A DNA stretch of 64,000 bases from JAIVJM01 sp963816985 (lineage in GTDB: Bacteria; Acidobacteriota; Blastocatellia; Pyrinomonadales; Pyrinomonadaceae): assembly GCA_963816985.1 (NCBI GenBank), contig CAWFMF010000004.1:4898001-4962000 (forward strand), in the 5' to 3' direction. This document shows, in pieces, positions 1-11,211 of the stretch (the stretch's first letter is position 1; every line of letters starts with the position of its first letter). The notes below the pieces were generated by a model. That model saw only the letters and a program-made list of their open reading frames with translations. It was not told the origin of the DNA and made no database searches. The translations under genes and the position numbers were made by a program.

Positions 1-40
1 CGGAGGCTTGTTAAAGACGGAATGTTTTAACAAGCCTCCG
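1..40. terminator. Hairpin at left edge, probable transcription terminator
   Basis: The first 40 bases form a near-perfect inverted repeat: CGGAGGCTTGTTAAA pairs with TTTAACAAGCCTCCG around a loop of about nine bases. There is no U-run after it, so it could be a terminator for a gene left of the window or simply a palindromic repeat. Confidence 0.45.
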
Positions 41-369
41 GCCTCAAGTCTCTAGCCCCTGCTTTCACGACCGATATCGTTCACTCCGCCCAACCATTTC
101 GTCACCCCCTCGGAGTCTTCGCGCGGCGCGCGTCACGGAGGGGGGCAAAATCGCCTTCAAATGAGGCGCATTTTCACGCGCCCCCGCCGCCGACCGATGG
201 CACGCCGATTGATTTACTTATCCACGTCTCGGTTAAAGTTCAGTCGTCGGTGCCTCGCGCGTCGTCGGCTGTGCAGAGGGGCTCGGCTGCGAAGGGGAGA
301 GCGCAGCCGGGCCTTTCTTTTCGAAAGTCGTTTCTTCAGTGTTTGAGCTTCGGGGGGTGTGGGGTGATA
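41..369. other. Intergenic region with no recognisable gene
   Basis: No convincing gene is visible here. Short frames rich in Arg and Pro exist, but they look like composition artefacts. The stretch must contain the promoter and leader of the response regulator that starts at 370; no clear -35/-10 pair stands out. Confidence 0.4.
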
Positions 370-807
370 ATGAGCGCCATGACGACAGAGCTGACGGAGC
401 CGTTTGAACTCAAAGAGGCGGGCAACACCATCCTCGTCGTTGACGACATAAACGACAACATCATCCTTATCAGCCTGTGGCTTCAGGACAACGGCTACCG
501 GGTGGTGACGGCCAACAACGGCGAGGACGCATTGACCATCGCCAAGCTCGCGCGGCCCGACCTCATCCTCATGGACATCGCCATGCCGCAGCAGGACGGG
601 CTCGCGGCGACGCGCCGCATCCGCGAGGAGTCCGAGTTGCAGAGCGTGCCCGTCATCGCGCTCACGGCCTTCGATACGGAGGGCTTCCGGCAGGCGGCCT
701 TCGACGCGGGCTTCAACGGCTACCTGACCAAGCCGATTGACTTCGAGCGACTGAGCAAGCTGATGGGGATGCTCCTCGCCGGCGGCAAGACGACCTCGCT
801 CGAATAA
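370..807 (+). CDS. Single-domain response regulator (CheY-like receiver)
   Basis: A 145-residue protein that is essentially one receiver domain, so it should be phosphorylated by a histidine kinase and act through protein contact rather than DNA binding. The acidic pair (Asp25-Asp26 in ILVVDDIND), the phospho-acceptor Asp69 (LILMDIAMP), the switch Thr in VIALTAFD and the Lys in YLTKPID are all present. I chose ATG at 370 because the receiver begins about 20 residues later; the open frame extends upstream to 250 with unrelated low-quality sequence, and ATG 379 is also possible. No cognate kinase is adjacent. Confidence 0.85.
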   Translation: MSAMTTELTEPFELKEAGNTILVVDDINDNIILISLWLQDNGYRVVTANNGEDALTIAKLARPDLILMDIAMPQQDGLAATRRIREESELQSVPVIALTAFDTEGFRQAAFDAGFNGYLTKPIDFERLSKLMGMLLAGGKTTSLE

Positions 808-882
808 GGCTTCTCACACTTCCTACGAAAGTTGACGGAAGGTCTCGTCCCTCGCCTCACGCCCGCGCGCGTCACTCCTTTC

Positions 883-913
883 TTGATTTCACAGAAACAG
901 GCGGTGGTATAGT
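883..913 (+). promoter_or_regulatory. Possible sigma70-type promoter for the gene at 991
   Basis: TTGATT (883-888) and TATAGT (908-913) resemble -35 and -10 boxes, but the 19-base spacer is long. It lies about 80 bases upstream of the next start codon. Confidence 0.3.
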
Positions 914-990
914 TTCCGGCACCGAGCGTCCCGGCGCGCGTGTACTTACGTCGTGCCTTCCTGCCTACTTTGAAAGTGAGGTCGAGAGAG

Positions 991-1401
991 ATGAAACCGA
1001 AACACTACTTGCTGCTGTTCGTCCTGCTGCTCGTCGCGGTCTGCGCGGGCCGCTCTTCATCCTCGTGGCCGGGCGCGTCGCTCGCGCCCTTGACCGTCGA
1101 GGCGCAGGAGCGCGGGCGCGACGACGACCGTGATGAACTGCGATGGGAATACTGCGCCGTCACGAAGGCGCAGTACGTGGGCTCGATCCGCGGGGGGCAG
1201 TATTGGATCAGCTACTTCCGAAGGGGCAACGTGCAGGTGGAGAACGTCGAGGCGAGCGTGCAGGAGAGCGCGTTGGCGAAGGCCGTCTCGAAGCTCGGCG
1301 AGGAGGGCTGGGAGATGGTCGGCGAAGGCCCGCTCGAAGTCCGGCAGGGCGGCCCCGGCGGCACGCCCACCGCGCTCTACTTCAAGCGCCGCAAGTCTTA
1401 G
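991..1401 (+). CDS. Small exported protein with DUF4177-like core
   Basis: A 136-residue protein with a clear Sec signal (KPKHYLLLFVLLLVAVCAG). The mature part starts with a charged segment, then has WEYCAVT near the start and KLGEEGWEMVGEG followed by LYFKRR at the end. This order (W-x-Y strand, L-x-x-x-G-W-E-x-V, final K/R-rich strand) resembles the small DUF4177 fold, whose function is unknown. The start at 991 is preceded by GAGAGAG; an in-frame start at 940 would bury the signal peptide. The family assignment rests on motif resemblance only. Confidence 0.7.
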   Translation: MKPKHYLLLFVLLLVAVCAGRSSSSWPGASLAPLTVEAQERGRDDDRDELRWEYCAVTKAQYVGSIRGGQYWISYFRRGNVQVENVEASVQESALAKAVSKLGEEGWEMVGEGPLEVRQGGPGGTPTALYFKRRKS

Positions 1402-1587
1402 TAAAAGATTCGGGAGAAGGCGTCGAGGCGAAGGGCAGAAACGTCGTGCGGCGCGCGACCCGCGCGTGCCTTCGACACTGCTGCCATTCGCCTTCGCGTC
1501 GCGCGAACCCTTCGGGGTCGCGCCTTTAATGTCGAGCGTCCGCCGCACTCGGACGGCGAACGATGATGGGAGCCGCGCCTACGGGCT

Positions 1588-2082
1588 TCAGCCTCCCTGA
1601 TTTGCGTTGCCGGTCCCGGTGTCGCCGGGTTCTCTGGTCATCCCGGTCGCGTTTTCCAACTGCTCGGTTCCGCCTTTGAGCGCGCCGATGAGCGCGCCGG
1701 TCGCCGCGCCGAGGAGCGCGTCCTTCGCGGCCTCCTTCACCATAGTGAGGGCTTTGGCCGGGCTCTTCTTACCGCCAGCCTTTTTACCGCCGGACTTCTT
1801 GCCCGAAGACTTCTTCGCGCCGGCCTTCTTGCTGCCGCTCTTCTTGATGCCGGTCTTCTTCGCAGTGCCTTTGCCGCCCGCCGACTTCTTGGCCGCCGAC
1901 TTCTTGCCGCCGCCCGCTTTGGACGCGGACTTCTTGGCGGCAGACTTCTTCCCGCCGCTCTTCTTCGAAGCGCTCTTCTTCGCCGCGCCCTTCTTGCCGC
2001 CGCCGGATTTAGAAGACGACTTCTTCGCCGCCGACTTCTTCTTTCCCCTGCCCGACTTCTTCGCCGCTTTCTTTGTCGCCAT
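1588..2082 (-). CDS. Lysine/alanine/serine-rich histone H1-like protein
   Basis: A 164-residue, extremely basic protein. Residues 1 to about 115 are tandem imperfect repeats of KKSAAKKS, KKSGGKK and KKAGAKK, like bacterial histone-H1 homologues and the Lys-rich tails of HU/topoisomerase variants that bind DNA non-specifically. The C-terminal 45 residues differ: DALLGAATGALIGALKG is a Gly/Ala helix-like stretch, followed by a short polar tail. ATG at 2082 is chosen over the adjacent GTG at 2085; GGAG and AAGG lie just upstream. It is divergent from the cyclase at 2229. A nucleoid role is inferred from composition only. Confidence 0.75.
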   Translation of the reverse strand: MATKKAAKKSGRGKKKSAAKKSSSKSGGGKKGAAKKSASKKSGGKKSAAKKSASKAGGGKKSAAKKSAGGKGTAKKTGIKKSGSKKAGAKKSSGKKSGGKKAGGKKSPAKALTMVKEAAKDALLGAATGALIGALKGGTEQLENATGMTREPGDTGTGNANQGG

Positions 2083-2228
2083 CACCTTTTCTCCTTGTAT
2101 CCACTTGATAGTTACAACGCCCGCAACTTAACAAACAACCGGCACGCTGTCACCAACTATTTTGTGTATTTGCGGTCGAGAAAACCGTTGGCGCGTGTCG
2201 CGTCGTAGTTACAAGCGGCGCGGTATTG

Positions 2229-4235
2229 ATGTTGACTCGGCAGACGGGTTTGAAACAAGATGCCGCGCCCGCTTCAACGGTCGAGCCCGGAGCCGTTTAT
2301 CCTCGTCGGTTCCGTTCGACCAGAAAGCTTTACTTCTTCTTCGTCGCCGCCTCGCACGGCGTTCCGAAACTCGCCGCGAAAGACTTGGCACAGAAAGAAT
2401 TTCATTACCGCTGGGAGTACGAGCTGAACGCGAGCCCCGCCGCGCTCTGGCCCGCCGTCGCCGACACGAACCGCTTCAACCGCGACGCGGGTGTGCCCGC
2501 GCTCAAGTCGGTCGCCTTCGCGGACGGCAACGGCGAGACGAAGAGGCCGAAGGCGCGCAGGCTCCGCCTCTCGAAGCTCGGCCTCAACGTCGAGTGGGAG
2601 GAGGAGCCCTTCGAGTGGGTGCGCCCGCACCGCTTCGGCGTCGTGCGCAGATACCGTGGCGGCCCCGTCGCCGAGATGCGCGTCGTGGCGCAGTTGAACG
2701 AGCGCGAGGGCGGAGGCACGCTCCTCGTCTACGAGGTCTGGGCGACGCCGCGCGGGGCTCTGGGGCGGGCGGCGATTCCTTTGCAGATAGGCCGCATCTC
2801 CGCGCGCCGCTTCGCCGACACGTTCCGCCGCTACGACGAGCAGGCGGGCAGAGACGCTCTCGCCGACGGGCTCATCACTTCCGCGCATCTCGGCATGGGC
2901 GAGCGCGCGTTGCTCGCCTCGCTCGAACGAAAACTTTTGGAGACGGGCGCGGACGAAGGACTCGTCTCGCGGCTCGTCGAGACCATCGAGCGCGGCGACG
3001 AGCTGACGCTGACGCGCCTGCGGCCTTACGCGCTCGCCGACTGCTGGCGCGCGCCGCGCCGCGAAGTGCTGCACCTCTGTCTGCTCGCCACGCGCGCGGG
3101 GCTGCTCGACTTGCGTTGGGAACTCCTGTGCCCGCTCTGTCGCGGCGCTTCGCGCTCCGTTCCGACGCTCGCGGAGATTAGCGCCGGTCAGCACTGCGGG
3201 AGCTGCAACATAGATTTCGTGGTCAACTTCGACCGCTCGGTCGAGGTCGTCTTCCGCCCGAACGCCTCGCTCCGCCGGGTCGCCGAGCGCGAGTTCTGCG
3301 TCGGCGGCCCGCAGGTCACACCGCACATCGTCGCGCAGCAGCTCGTCGCACCGGGTGAGCGGCGCGTGCTCTCGACGCGGCTCGAAGAGGGACGCTACCG
3401 CGTCCGCACGCACGGCGCGCAGGGCGGCGTCTTCATCCTCGTCGCGCCGCGCGGCGAAGACTCGGCCAACTTCCGCGCCGACGGAGAGCCTTGGCCGGGC
3501 GGTGAGGTTCGACTCTCGACGACGCCGGAGCTGGCCTTCGAGAACGCGACCCAGGAAGGCCAGCTCTTCATCCTCGAACGCACGGCGTGGAACGATCAGG
3601 CGGCGACCGCCGCCGAGGTCACGGCGCTGCAACTCTTCCGCGACCTCTTCGCCTCCGAAGCCCTGCGCCCCGGCGACCAGATTAGCGTCGGGCAGATGAC
3701 CATCCTCTTCACAGACCTCCGCGACTCGACGCGCCTCTACCGAGAGATCGGCGACGCCGTCGCCTTCGGCGCGGTGATGAACCACTTCGACGTGCTGCGC
3801 GAAGAGATTTCAAAAGAGGGCGGCTCCATCGTCAAGACGCTCGGCGACGCCGTGATGGCCGTCTTCCCTCGCTCCGCGCCCGCGCTCCGAGCCGTCCTGA
3901 GCGCGCAAGCGCGGCTCGCCTCGCCGCCCGCTCGCGTGCGTTCGATGTCTCTGAAGGCGGGCATCCACAGCGGCCCGTGCATCGCCGTGACGTTGAACGG
4001 GCGGCTCGACTACTTCGGCTCGAACGTCAACATCGCCGCGCGGCTCGAACCGCTCTCGACCGGAAAGGATTGCGTCATCTCCTCGGACGTGCGCCGCGAC
4101 CCCGAAGTCGAAGAGCTGCTCGCGGACGCCGCGCGCGGCTTCACGACTGAGCCGCTCGAAGCGCGTCTCAAGGGCTTCGACGAGGAAGCCTTCGAGCTGT
4201 GGCGCATCATGTCGAAGCAGGAAGAGACGGACTGA
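2229..4235 (+). CDS. Class III adenylate/guanylate cyclase with SRPBCC-like and DUF5939-type N-terminal domains
   Basis: A 668-residue soluble protein. Residues about 57-190 look like an SRPBCC (START-like) domain. The following region includes a Cys4 zinc-ribbon pattern (CPLC near 300, CGSC near 323) typical of the DUF5939 module that precedes cyclase domains. The class III catalytic domain is at about 487-640: ILFTDLRDST and KTLGDAVMAVF carry the two metal aspartates, and FGSNVNIAARLE the catalytic Asn/Arg region. It probably makes cAMP; ATP versus GTP preference cannot be read safely. ATG 2229 is used rather than the adjacent TTG 2226. The next gene starts 17 bases downstream, suggesting co-transcription. 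Confidence 0.88.
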   Translation: MLTRQTGLKQDAAPASTVEPGAVYPRRFRSTRKLYFFFVAASHGVPKLAAKDLAQKEFHYRWEYELNASPAALWPAVADTNRFNRDAGVPALKSVAFADGNGETKRPKARRLRLSKLGLNVEWEEEPFEWVRPHRFGVVRRYRGGPVAEMRVVAQLNEREGGGTLLVYEVWATPRGALGRAAIPLQIGRISARRFADTFRRYDEQAGRDALADGLITSAHLGMGERALLASLERKLLETGADEGLVSRLVETIERGDELTLTRLRPYALADCWRAPRREVLHLCLLATRAGLLDLRWELLCPLCRGASRSVPTLAEISAGQHCGSCNIDFVVNFDRSVEVVFRPNASLRRVAEREFCVGGPQVTPHIVAQQLVAPGERRVLSTRLEEGRYRVRTHGAQGGVFILVAPRGEDSANFRADGEPWPGGEVRLSTTPELAFENATQEGQLFILERTAWNDQAATAAEVTALQLFRDLFASEALRPGDQISVGQMTILFTDLRDSTRLYREIGDAVAFGAVMNHFDVLREEISKEGGSIVKTLGDAVMAVFPRSAPALRAVLSAQARLASPPARVRSMSLKAGIHSGPCIAVTLNGRLDYFGSNVNIAARLEPLSTGKDCVISSDVRRDPEVEELLADAARGFTTEPLEARLKGFDEEAFELWRIMSKQEETD

Positions 4236-4252
4236 AGGAAGGAAGTTTGCGC

Positions 4253-5023
4253 ATGGTGACGACGACTGCTGAAACTCTCCCCGCGCGGCGCAAGAAGGGA
4301 CGCGCGCGTCGCGTACTGAAAGTTGTGGGCGTGCTTCTCGCGTTGCTGCTCGCGTGGGTCGCCTACGACCTCTACGCGCCGCGCCGGACGAGCCTGCGCG
4401 AGTTTGACGCCGACGAGGTGGCGCGGCTTGAGACGGCGATGTGGCGCTCGTACTACAGCCGCGAGCGTGCCCGGCTCTTCGTCCAGCTCGGCGAATTGTT
4501 GCGCACGCAGTACCGCCTGCCGCTCGTGCGCTCGAACGTCGTCGCCTATCAGGCGGCGAAGGCGGCCTTCGTCTTCAAGGACGGGCGCGGGCGCAGCGAT
4601 TACGAGAAGGCCCTGCCGAACCTCGTCAAGTTTTACGAAGCGATTCGGAAAGTAGGTGACGTGGAGTTCGACGTGGAGCGCGCCGCGCGGCTCGAACTCG
4701 AATGGTGGATCGTCCACCGCGAGCGCAAGCGTCACGCGCCCGGCGACCTCGAACGCGCGCTCGCCGACCTCGCCGCCGAAATCTACCGCGTCCCCGCCGA
4801 ACGTCTCTCGGAGCACGCGCGCCTCCGCGCCGAGGCGATGGAGATACGCGACACCAAGGCCGAGCAGGGCGGCGTCAACGAAGACGACTGGCGGCGCATA
4901 GACGAACTGCTCCATCAATCATGGCGCTCGTTGCACGGGGCCGTAAACAGTACCGCGAGCGGTAGCGAGCGGGTTGACCTTGACGATGCTCAACCCGCTC
5001 GCTACCGCTCGCGGTACTGTTAA
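4253..5023 (+). CDS. Membrane-anchored hypothetical protein with repeat-encoded C-terminus
   Basis: A 256-residue protein with a basic N-terminus (RRKKGRARR), one transmembrane helix (VVGVLLALLLAWVAYDLYAP) and a mostly helical extracytoplasmic domain. I do not recognise the family. The start at 4253 follows AAGGAAGGAAG and lies 17 bases after the cyclase, so the two probably form an operon. The last 24 or so residues, from about NSTASGSERV to the stop, are encoded by a long palindromic repeat (4946-5021), so the native protein probably once ended near LHGAV. Confidence 0.75.
   Translation: MVTTTAETLPARRKKGRARRVLKVVGVLLALLLAWVAYDLYAPRRTSLREFDADEVARLETAMWRSYYSRERARLFVQLGELLRTQYRLPLVRSNVVAYQAAKAAFVFKDGRGRSDYEKALPNLVKFYEAIRKVGDVEFDVERAARLELEWWIVHRERKRHAPGDLERALADLAAEIYRVPAERLSEHARLRAEAMEIRDTKAEQGGVNEDDWRRIDELLHQSWRSLHGAVNSTASGSERVDLDDAQPARYRSRYC
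4946..5021. repeat. REP-like long palindrome, copy A
   Basis: Two perfectly complementary 32-base arms (4946-4977 and 4990-5021) separated by 12 bases. The core is ACCGCGAGCGGTAGCGAGCG. It encodes the C-terminal tail and part of the stop of the gene at 4253. The core resembles, with substitutions, ACCGCCTGCGGTAGCGGGCG in the copies near 12,031 and 55,662. A degenerate fragment (GCTCGCAGTACTGT) follows just downstream. Confidence 0.85.
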
Positions 5024-5061
5024 AGCTATCGCTGCTCGCAGTACTGTGCCTGACATCTGCT

Positions 5062-7398
5062 CTAAGCCTGCGCCTCGTTAATCCAGACGGGCTTCGAGTT
5101 GCAGCCCGTGCCGTCGCTGCGCCAGCGGGGGCAAGACCAGAAGTAACTGCCGGAGGTGGCGGGGCCGCGCTTGAGCGTCGGCGTCCCGCACTGCGCGCAC
5201 GGCGGGCCGGTGACGGGCGCGGGCCTCGGCTCTTCGAGCGCGCCTTTCTCGTCGAACCAACGCGCGCCTCGACATTCGGGGAACCGGACGCACGAGAGGA
5301 AGGCGTTCTTGCCCTTCTCCTTCGGCAGCCGCAGGCGCATCGCGCCCTCACACGCGGGGCAGCGCGTTTCCGACATGGCCTTCCGCTGCTTCGCGTTCTT
5401 CGGCACGTCGCTTAAAAACCCGCACGCCTCACGACCGAGAGAACAGGCGAGGAATTTTCCCGAACCGCCCGTGCGCTCCAGGAGGAAGCCCGCGCGGCTT
5501 TCGACTTTGCACTTCGGGCAGTCGAGCGCGCCTTCAGGCCGAGGCGTCGTGCTTGCGCCCGCGCCGGGGCCGCGCTCGACCTCCGAGCCCGCAATCTCGG
5601 AGACGAGGCCCGTAATCATCTCTTTAACTTCGCCCATGAAGTTTTCGAGCAGGTACTCGCGGCGCGTCATCTGCGAGAGCTTGCGCTCCCACATCCCGGT
5701 CAACTCCGCCGACTTCAGGAGCGGCGAGGGCAGCATCTTGATGAGCGCGACGCCCTTCGGCGTGGCGACGAGCGTCTTCTTCTCGCGCGTCACGTACTCG
5801 CGCTTCAGAAGCGTCTCGATGATGTTGGCGCGCGTCGCAGGGGTTCCGAGGCCGGAGTCCTTCATCGCCAGACGCAGCTCTTCGTCCTCGACCTTGCGGC
5901 CCGCCGTCTCCATCGCGCCCAAAAGACTGGACTCCGAAAATCTCGGCGGCGGCTTCGTCTGCTTGGCGAGCGCCTCGGCCTTCAAGACCTCCGCCGGGTC
6001 TTTCGCCTTCACGGGCGGAAGCTCCGCGCCCTCTTCGTCTTCGTCATCGGAAGACTTCTTCGCGTCTCTCGCGGGCGGGTCAACCTCTCGCCAACCGGCC
6101 TTGAGGACGACCGTCCCGCGCGTGACGAAGGTCTCGCCCTCCGACTCGGTGACGATGTGCGTGCGCTCCAATTCGGCGTCCGGGTAGAAGGCGGCGAGGA
6201 AGCGGCGGGCGATGAGGTCGTAGATTCTCTTCTCGTCGGGTTCGAGCGCCGAGGGGTTCACCTTCTGCTTCGTCGGGATGACGGCGTGGTGATCCGTCAC
6301 CTTCTTATCATCAACGTGCCTGCTCGTGAGCTTCGGCGTGCCCTTCTCCAAAATCTTTTCGATGAAGACGACGTAAGGGCCGACCGACGCGGCCTCGACG
6401 TGTTCCTTCAACTCCTGATTGACACTCGTTGAGAGGTGGCGCGAGGAGGTTCGGGGGTAGGTGATGAACTTCTTTTCGTAGAGCGACTGCGCGAGTTCCA
6501 AAGTCCGCGTGGCGGTGAAGGCGTAGCGGACGTTGGCGGCGCGCTGCAAGGTCGTGAGGTCGTAGAGCAAAGGCGCGCGCTCCTTGACCGCCTTCTTCTC
6601 GACCTTCGTGACCGTCGCCTGCTTGCCCTCGACCTTGCGGGCAATCTCTTCGGCGGCTTCCCTCTTGTCGAAGCGGCTCCCGTCTTTGTTGAACCAGAGG
6701 CCGCGGTACGTCCCGGCGGGCGCGCGGAAGTCGGCGACGACTTCAAAATAATCGGTCGGGACGAAGTTTGAGATTTCGAGGTCGCGCCCGACGATGAGGG
6801 CGAGCGTCGGCGTCTGCACGCGCCCCAGAGAGTAGACCCCCTGATGGCCCGCGCGGCGTGCGCGGAGGGTCTGTGCGCGCGTCGCGTTGATGCCGACGAG
6901 CCAGTCGGCCCGCTGCCGCGCGTGCGCCGAATCACGGAGCCCCGCGTACTCGCCCGCCGGTTTCAGATTGCGGAAGCCTTCGAGGATGGCGTCCTTCGTC
7001 AGCGAAGAAATCCAGAGGCGCTCGACCGGCTTGCGGCACTTCGCCAGCGTGTAAACGAGGTCGAAGATAAGCTCGCCCTCGCGGCCCGCGTCCGCCGCGT
7101 TGACGACCACGTCCACGTCCTCGCGCGCGAGCAAAGCCTTGATGACCTTGAACTGGTCGTGCGTTCGCTCGGAGGCGTGATACTTGAACTTGTCGGGAAG
7201 GATGGGCAGGTCTTCGAGCCGCCAGCGTTCCAACTTCGGGTCGTAGGCTTCCGGGTCTTCGAGTTCCACGAGATGCCCGATGCACCACGTCACGATGTCC
7301 TGCGGCCCCTCGATGAAGCCCTCGCCCCGCCGCGCCGCGCCGAGCGCCGCCGCCACGTCGCGCCCCATCGAAGGTTTTTCTGTAATAACAAGTCTCAT
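5062..7398 (-). CDS. topB: DNA topoisomerase III (type IA)
   Basis: A 778-residue type IA topoisomerase that relaxes or decatenates DNA through a 5'-phosphotyrosine. The Toprim domain starts at the N-terminus (VITEKPSMGRDVA), with the acidic motif DAGREGE at 103-109. The nucleophile is Tyr314 in KFITYPRTSS. SLGRVQTPTLALIV and GLGTPATRANIIETL are also typical. After about residue 625 come three Cys4 zinc ribbons (CPKCKVE, CPACEGA, CAQCGTP), which are more usual in topoisomerase I, but the N-terminal features match TopB. ATG 7398 directly starts the Toprim fold. No neighbour suggests an operon. Confidence 0.93.
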   Translation of the reverse strand: MRLVITEKPSMGRDVAAALGAARRGEGFIEGPQDIVTWCIGHLVELEDPEAYDPKLERWRLEDLPILPDKFKYHASERTHDQFKVIKALLAREDVDVVVNAADAGREGELIFDLVYTLAKCRKPVERLWISSLTKDAILEGFRNLKPAGEYAGLRDSAHARQRADWLVGINATRAQTLRARRAGHQGVYSLGRVQTPTLALIVGRDLEISNFVPTDYFEVVADFRAPAGTYRGLWFNKDGSRFDKREAAEEIARKVEGKQATVTKVEKKAVKERAPLLYDLTTLQRAANVRYAFTATRTLELAQSLYEKKFITYPRTSSRHLSTSVNQELKEHVEAASVGPYVVFIEKILEKGTPKLTSRHVDDKKVTDHHAVIPTKQKVNPSALEPDEKRIYDLIARRFLAAFYPDAELERTHIVTESEGETFVTRGTVVLKAGWREVDPPARDAKKSSDDEDEEGAELPPVKAKDPAEVLKAEALAKQTKPPPRFSESSLLGAMETAGRKVEDEELRLAMKDSGLGTPATRANIIETLLKREYVTREKKTLVATPKGVALIKMLPSPLLKSAELTGMWERKLSQMTRREYLLENFMGEVKEMITGLVSEIAGSEVERGPGAGASTTPRPEGALDCPKCKVESRAGFLLERTGGSGKFLACSLGREACGFLSDVPKNAKQRKAMSETRCPACEGAMRLRLPKEKGKNAFLSCVRFPECRGARWFDEKGALEEPRPAPVTGPPCAQCGTPTLKRGPATSGSYFWSCPRWRSDGTGCNSKPVWINEAQA

Positions 7399-7419
7399 TC
7401 AAAAAAGAAGTCAGCCGTT

Positions 7420-7650
7420 TTGAGCCCTGAAAGGGCTTAAGACAATAGCCGGGGGCAAGCAGACGAAAGACTGCGCCGCCCCCGGTATGGCAAGTTAGTG
7501 ATTCCGACCCTGAAAGGGTCGCACCTCGACACGACTTCGACCCTTTCAGGGTCGGTAACATTCTTTGCATATTCCGGGGGCGACGCTCAATCGTTGACGC
7601 TCATTCGCTCTGCCCCCGGCTATTGCCTTTATCCCCTTCGGGGATGTCGC
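7420..7650. repeat. Nested palindromic repeat element, copy 1
   Basis: A large imperfect palindrome with smaller hairpins inside. From outside in it has ACAATAGCCGGGGGC near 7440 against GCCCCCGGCTATTG near 7613, then CCGACCCTGAAAGGGTCG near 7503 against CGACCCTTTCAGGGTCGG near 7539. CCCTGAAAGGG and CCCCTTCGGGG motifs flank it. The second copy is at 56,694-56,930. It fills the gap between the start of topB and the end of the kinase gene. The translated frames in it are artefacts. Confidence 0.85.
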
Positions 7651-7675
7651 AATATTGTTGCTCTGCGTGAGCGAC

Positions 7676-9853
<2,178 letters not shown>

Positions 9854-9863
9854 AAAAGCTAAC

Positions 9864-9960
9864 TCTGAACGATGAACGATGAACGATGAACTGAAAACAA
9901 ACTGCCTTCGCTTTTTGCCTTTATAGTTCTGCGTTCAGCGTTCTGACTTCATCGTTTCTT
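9864..9960. repeat. Heptamer-repeat hairpin upstream of the kinase gene
   Basis: TCTGAAC then three GATGAAC units (9864-9891) and TGAAAAC, with a partly complementary right arm near 9933-9960 (TAGTTCT, GCGTTCA, GCGTTCT, GACTTCA). It lies between two minus-strand YARHG genes and ends about 10 bases upstream of the kinase start codon. Confidence 0.7.
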
Positions 9961-9995
9961 TGTGTGTCCCGGCACGCGGGACGAGTTTGGCCTTA

Positions 9996-11174
9996 TCAAC
10001 CCTCGACGGCGTCGAGGACGCTGGTCGCCTTCTTCTCGTAGGCGGCGATGGAGGCGATGTTCTGGCGCTCGACGGCGCTCAGGACGTTGTCGGTGTACTT
10101 CGGGTTTGCCTTGTACCAGTCGAAGCTGGCGAAGTATTTCTGGAGCCACTTGTCCTTGAAGACCTTGCCGTGGCGCGCGTAAATCTCCTGCCGGAGCTTG
10201 CGTGCGTCTTCGAGGAACATGCCTTCGAGCAGGCCCTTCGGGAGCGGCCTGGCGCTCAGCCCGTCCTTGAGCTTCTTCTCGAAGGCGACGATGGTCTCGA
10301 TGTTCCTCTTCTCGACCGCCGCGAGTTCGGGCTCGCCCTCCGAGTCGTTCGAGGTGTACCACGGCTGGCTCCAGAAATACTGCGAGAGCCATTCGGTGCG
10401 GAACTGCCGCCCGCGCCGCGCGTAGACCTCGTTGCGGAGCAGGCGCAGCTCGTAGAGGCTCAGGCCGTCGAGCATCTTTTCGGTAATCTCGACGTTCTGG
10501 AAGTGCTCCATGTCGCCGGGCGAGAGCGCGACCTTGCGTTGCTTGCGCTGCGCGGCGTCAATGGCCGTGAGGTTGCGCCGCTCGACGGCGCTCAGGCGCT
10601 TCGAGTCGTATGCGGCGTCGGCCTTGTACCAGTAGCGGTCGTCGAAGTATTGCTGAAGCCACGGCTGGTCGTCGAAGCGGCGACCGTGGATGGCCTCAAT
10701 CTCGGCGCGCAGGATGCGCCACTCGGCGGCGGTGTGGTCGCCGAGCTGCTCTTCGGTGAAGGCGCGCGTCTGCCACCAGCGCAGGTCGCCGGGCTGGACG
10801 GTCTCGTGGAGCTTCGCTTCAAGCTCGCGGATGAGGTCGAGGTTGGCGCGCTCCGTCTCGTTGAGCATCGAGTTCTGGAAGTTCGGGTTCGGCTTGAACC
10901 ACGTCTGCTCTTCGAGGTAGCTCTTGATGTCGCGGTCTTTGAAGACGCGCCCGTGGCGACCGAAGACGATGCCACGGAGGCGGCCCAAATCGTCGAGCGT
11001 CAAGTCCTTCAACTGCTCGCGCGTGGCGAGCTGCTTCGAGTAGTCGAACTGCGACATCCGCTCCCAGGCTGCCTGCTGCGCGTCCTGCTGCGCCGACACG
11101 GGGGCGTGTGCGGAGGCGAACAAGGCGAGCACGGCGAGTGCCGGGAGGAGTCGCTTGAGTCTCAGTTTCGGCAT
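9996..11174 (-). CDS. Secreted protein with four tandem YARHG domains
   Basis: A 392-residue exported protein; residues 1 to about 29 form a signal peptide ending in PVSAQ. The rest consists of four YARHG-type repeats of 65-80 residues, marked by GIVFGRHGRVF, EIEAIHGRRF, EVYARRGRQF and EIYARHGKVF. Each is followed by an aromatic-rich Y/F-W-Y segment and a helix containing ERxN. YARHG domains are known as extracellular modules without an assigned function. The gene is upstream of, and co-directional with, the YARHG-ending kinase, separated by about 140 bases that include a repeat hairpin. I infer a shared sensory or envelope role; the ligand is unknown. Confidence 0.9.
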   Translation of the reverse strand: MPKLRLKRLLPALAVLALFASAHAPVSAQQDAQQAAWERMSQFDYSKQLATREQLKDLTLDDLGRLRGIVFGRHGRVFKDRDIKSYLEEQTWFKPNPNFQNSMLNETERANLDLIRELEAKLHETVQPGDLRWWQTRAFTEEQLGDHTAAEWRILRAEIEAIHGRRFDDQPWLQQYFDDRYWYKADAAYDSKRLSAVERRNLTAIDAAQRKQRKVALSPGDMEHFQNVEITEKMLDGLSLYELRLLRNEVYARRGRQFRTEWLSQYFWSQPWYTSNDSEGEPELAAVEKRNIETIVAFEKKLKDGLSARPLPKGLLEGMFLEDARKLRQEIYARHGKVFKDKWLQKYFASFDWYKANPKYTDNVLSAVERQNIASIAAYEKKATSVLDAVEG

Positions 11175-11211
11175 GGGGGAATCGCTCCTGTTTCAGTTGG
11201 ACGAGGAGACA

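Noticed and set aside
2274..3785. A 503-codon minus-strand frame over the cyclase gene
   Set aside because: It is antisense to the cyclase catalytic motifs and has no start context or domain.
4875..5351. Minus-strand frame through the REP-like palindrome into the end of topB
   Set aside because: It is out of frame with topB and made of palindrome plus antisense sequence; no protein family is visible.
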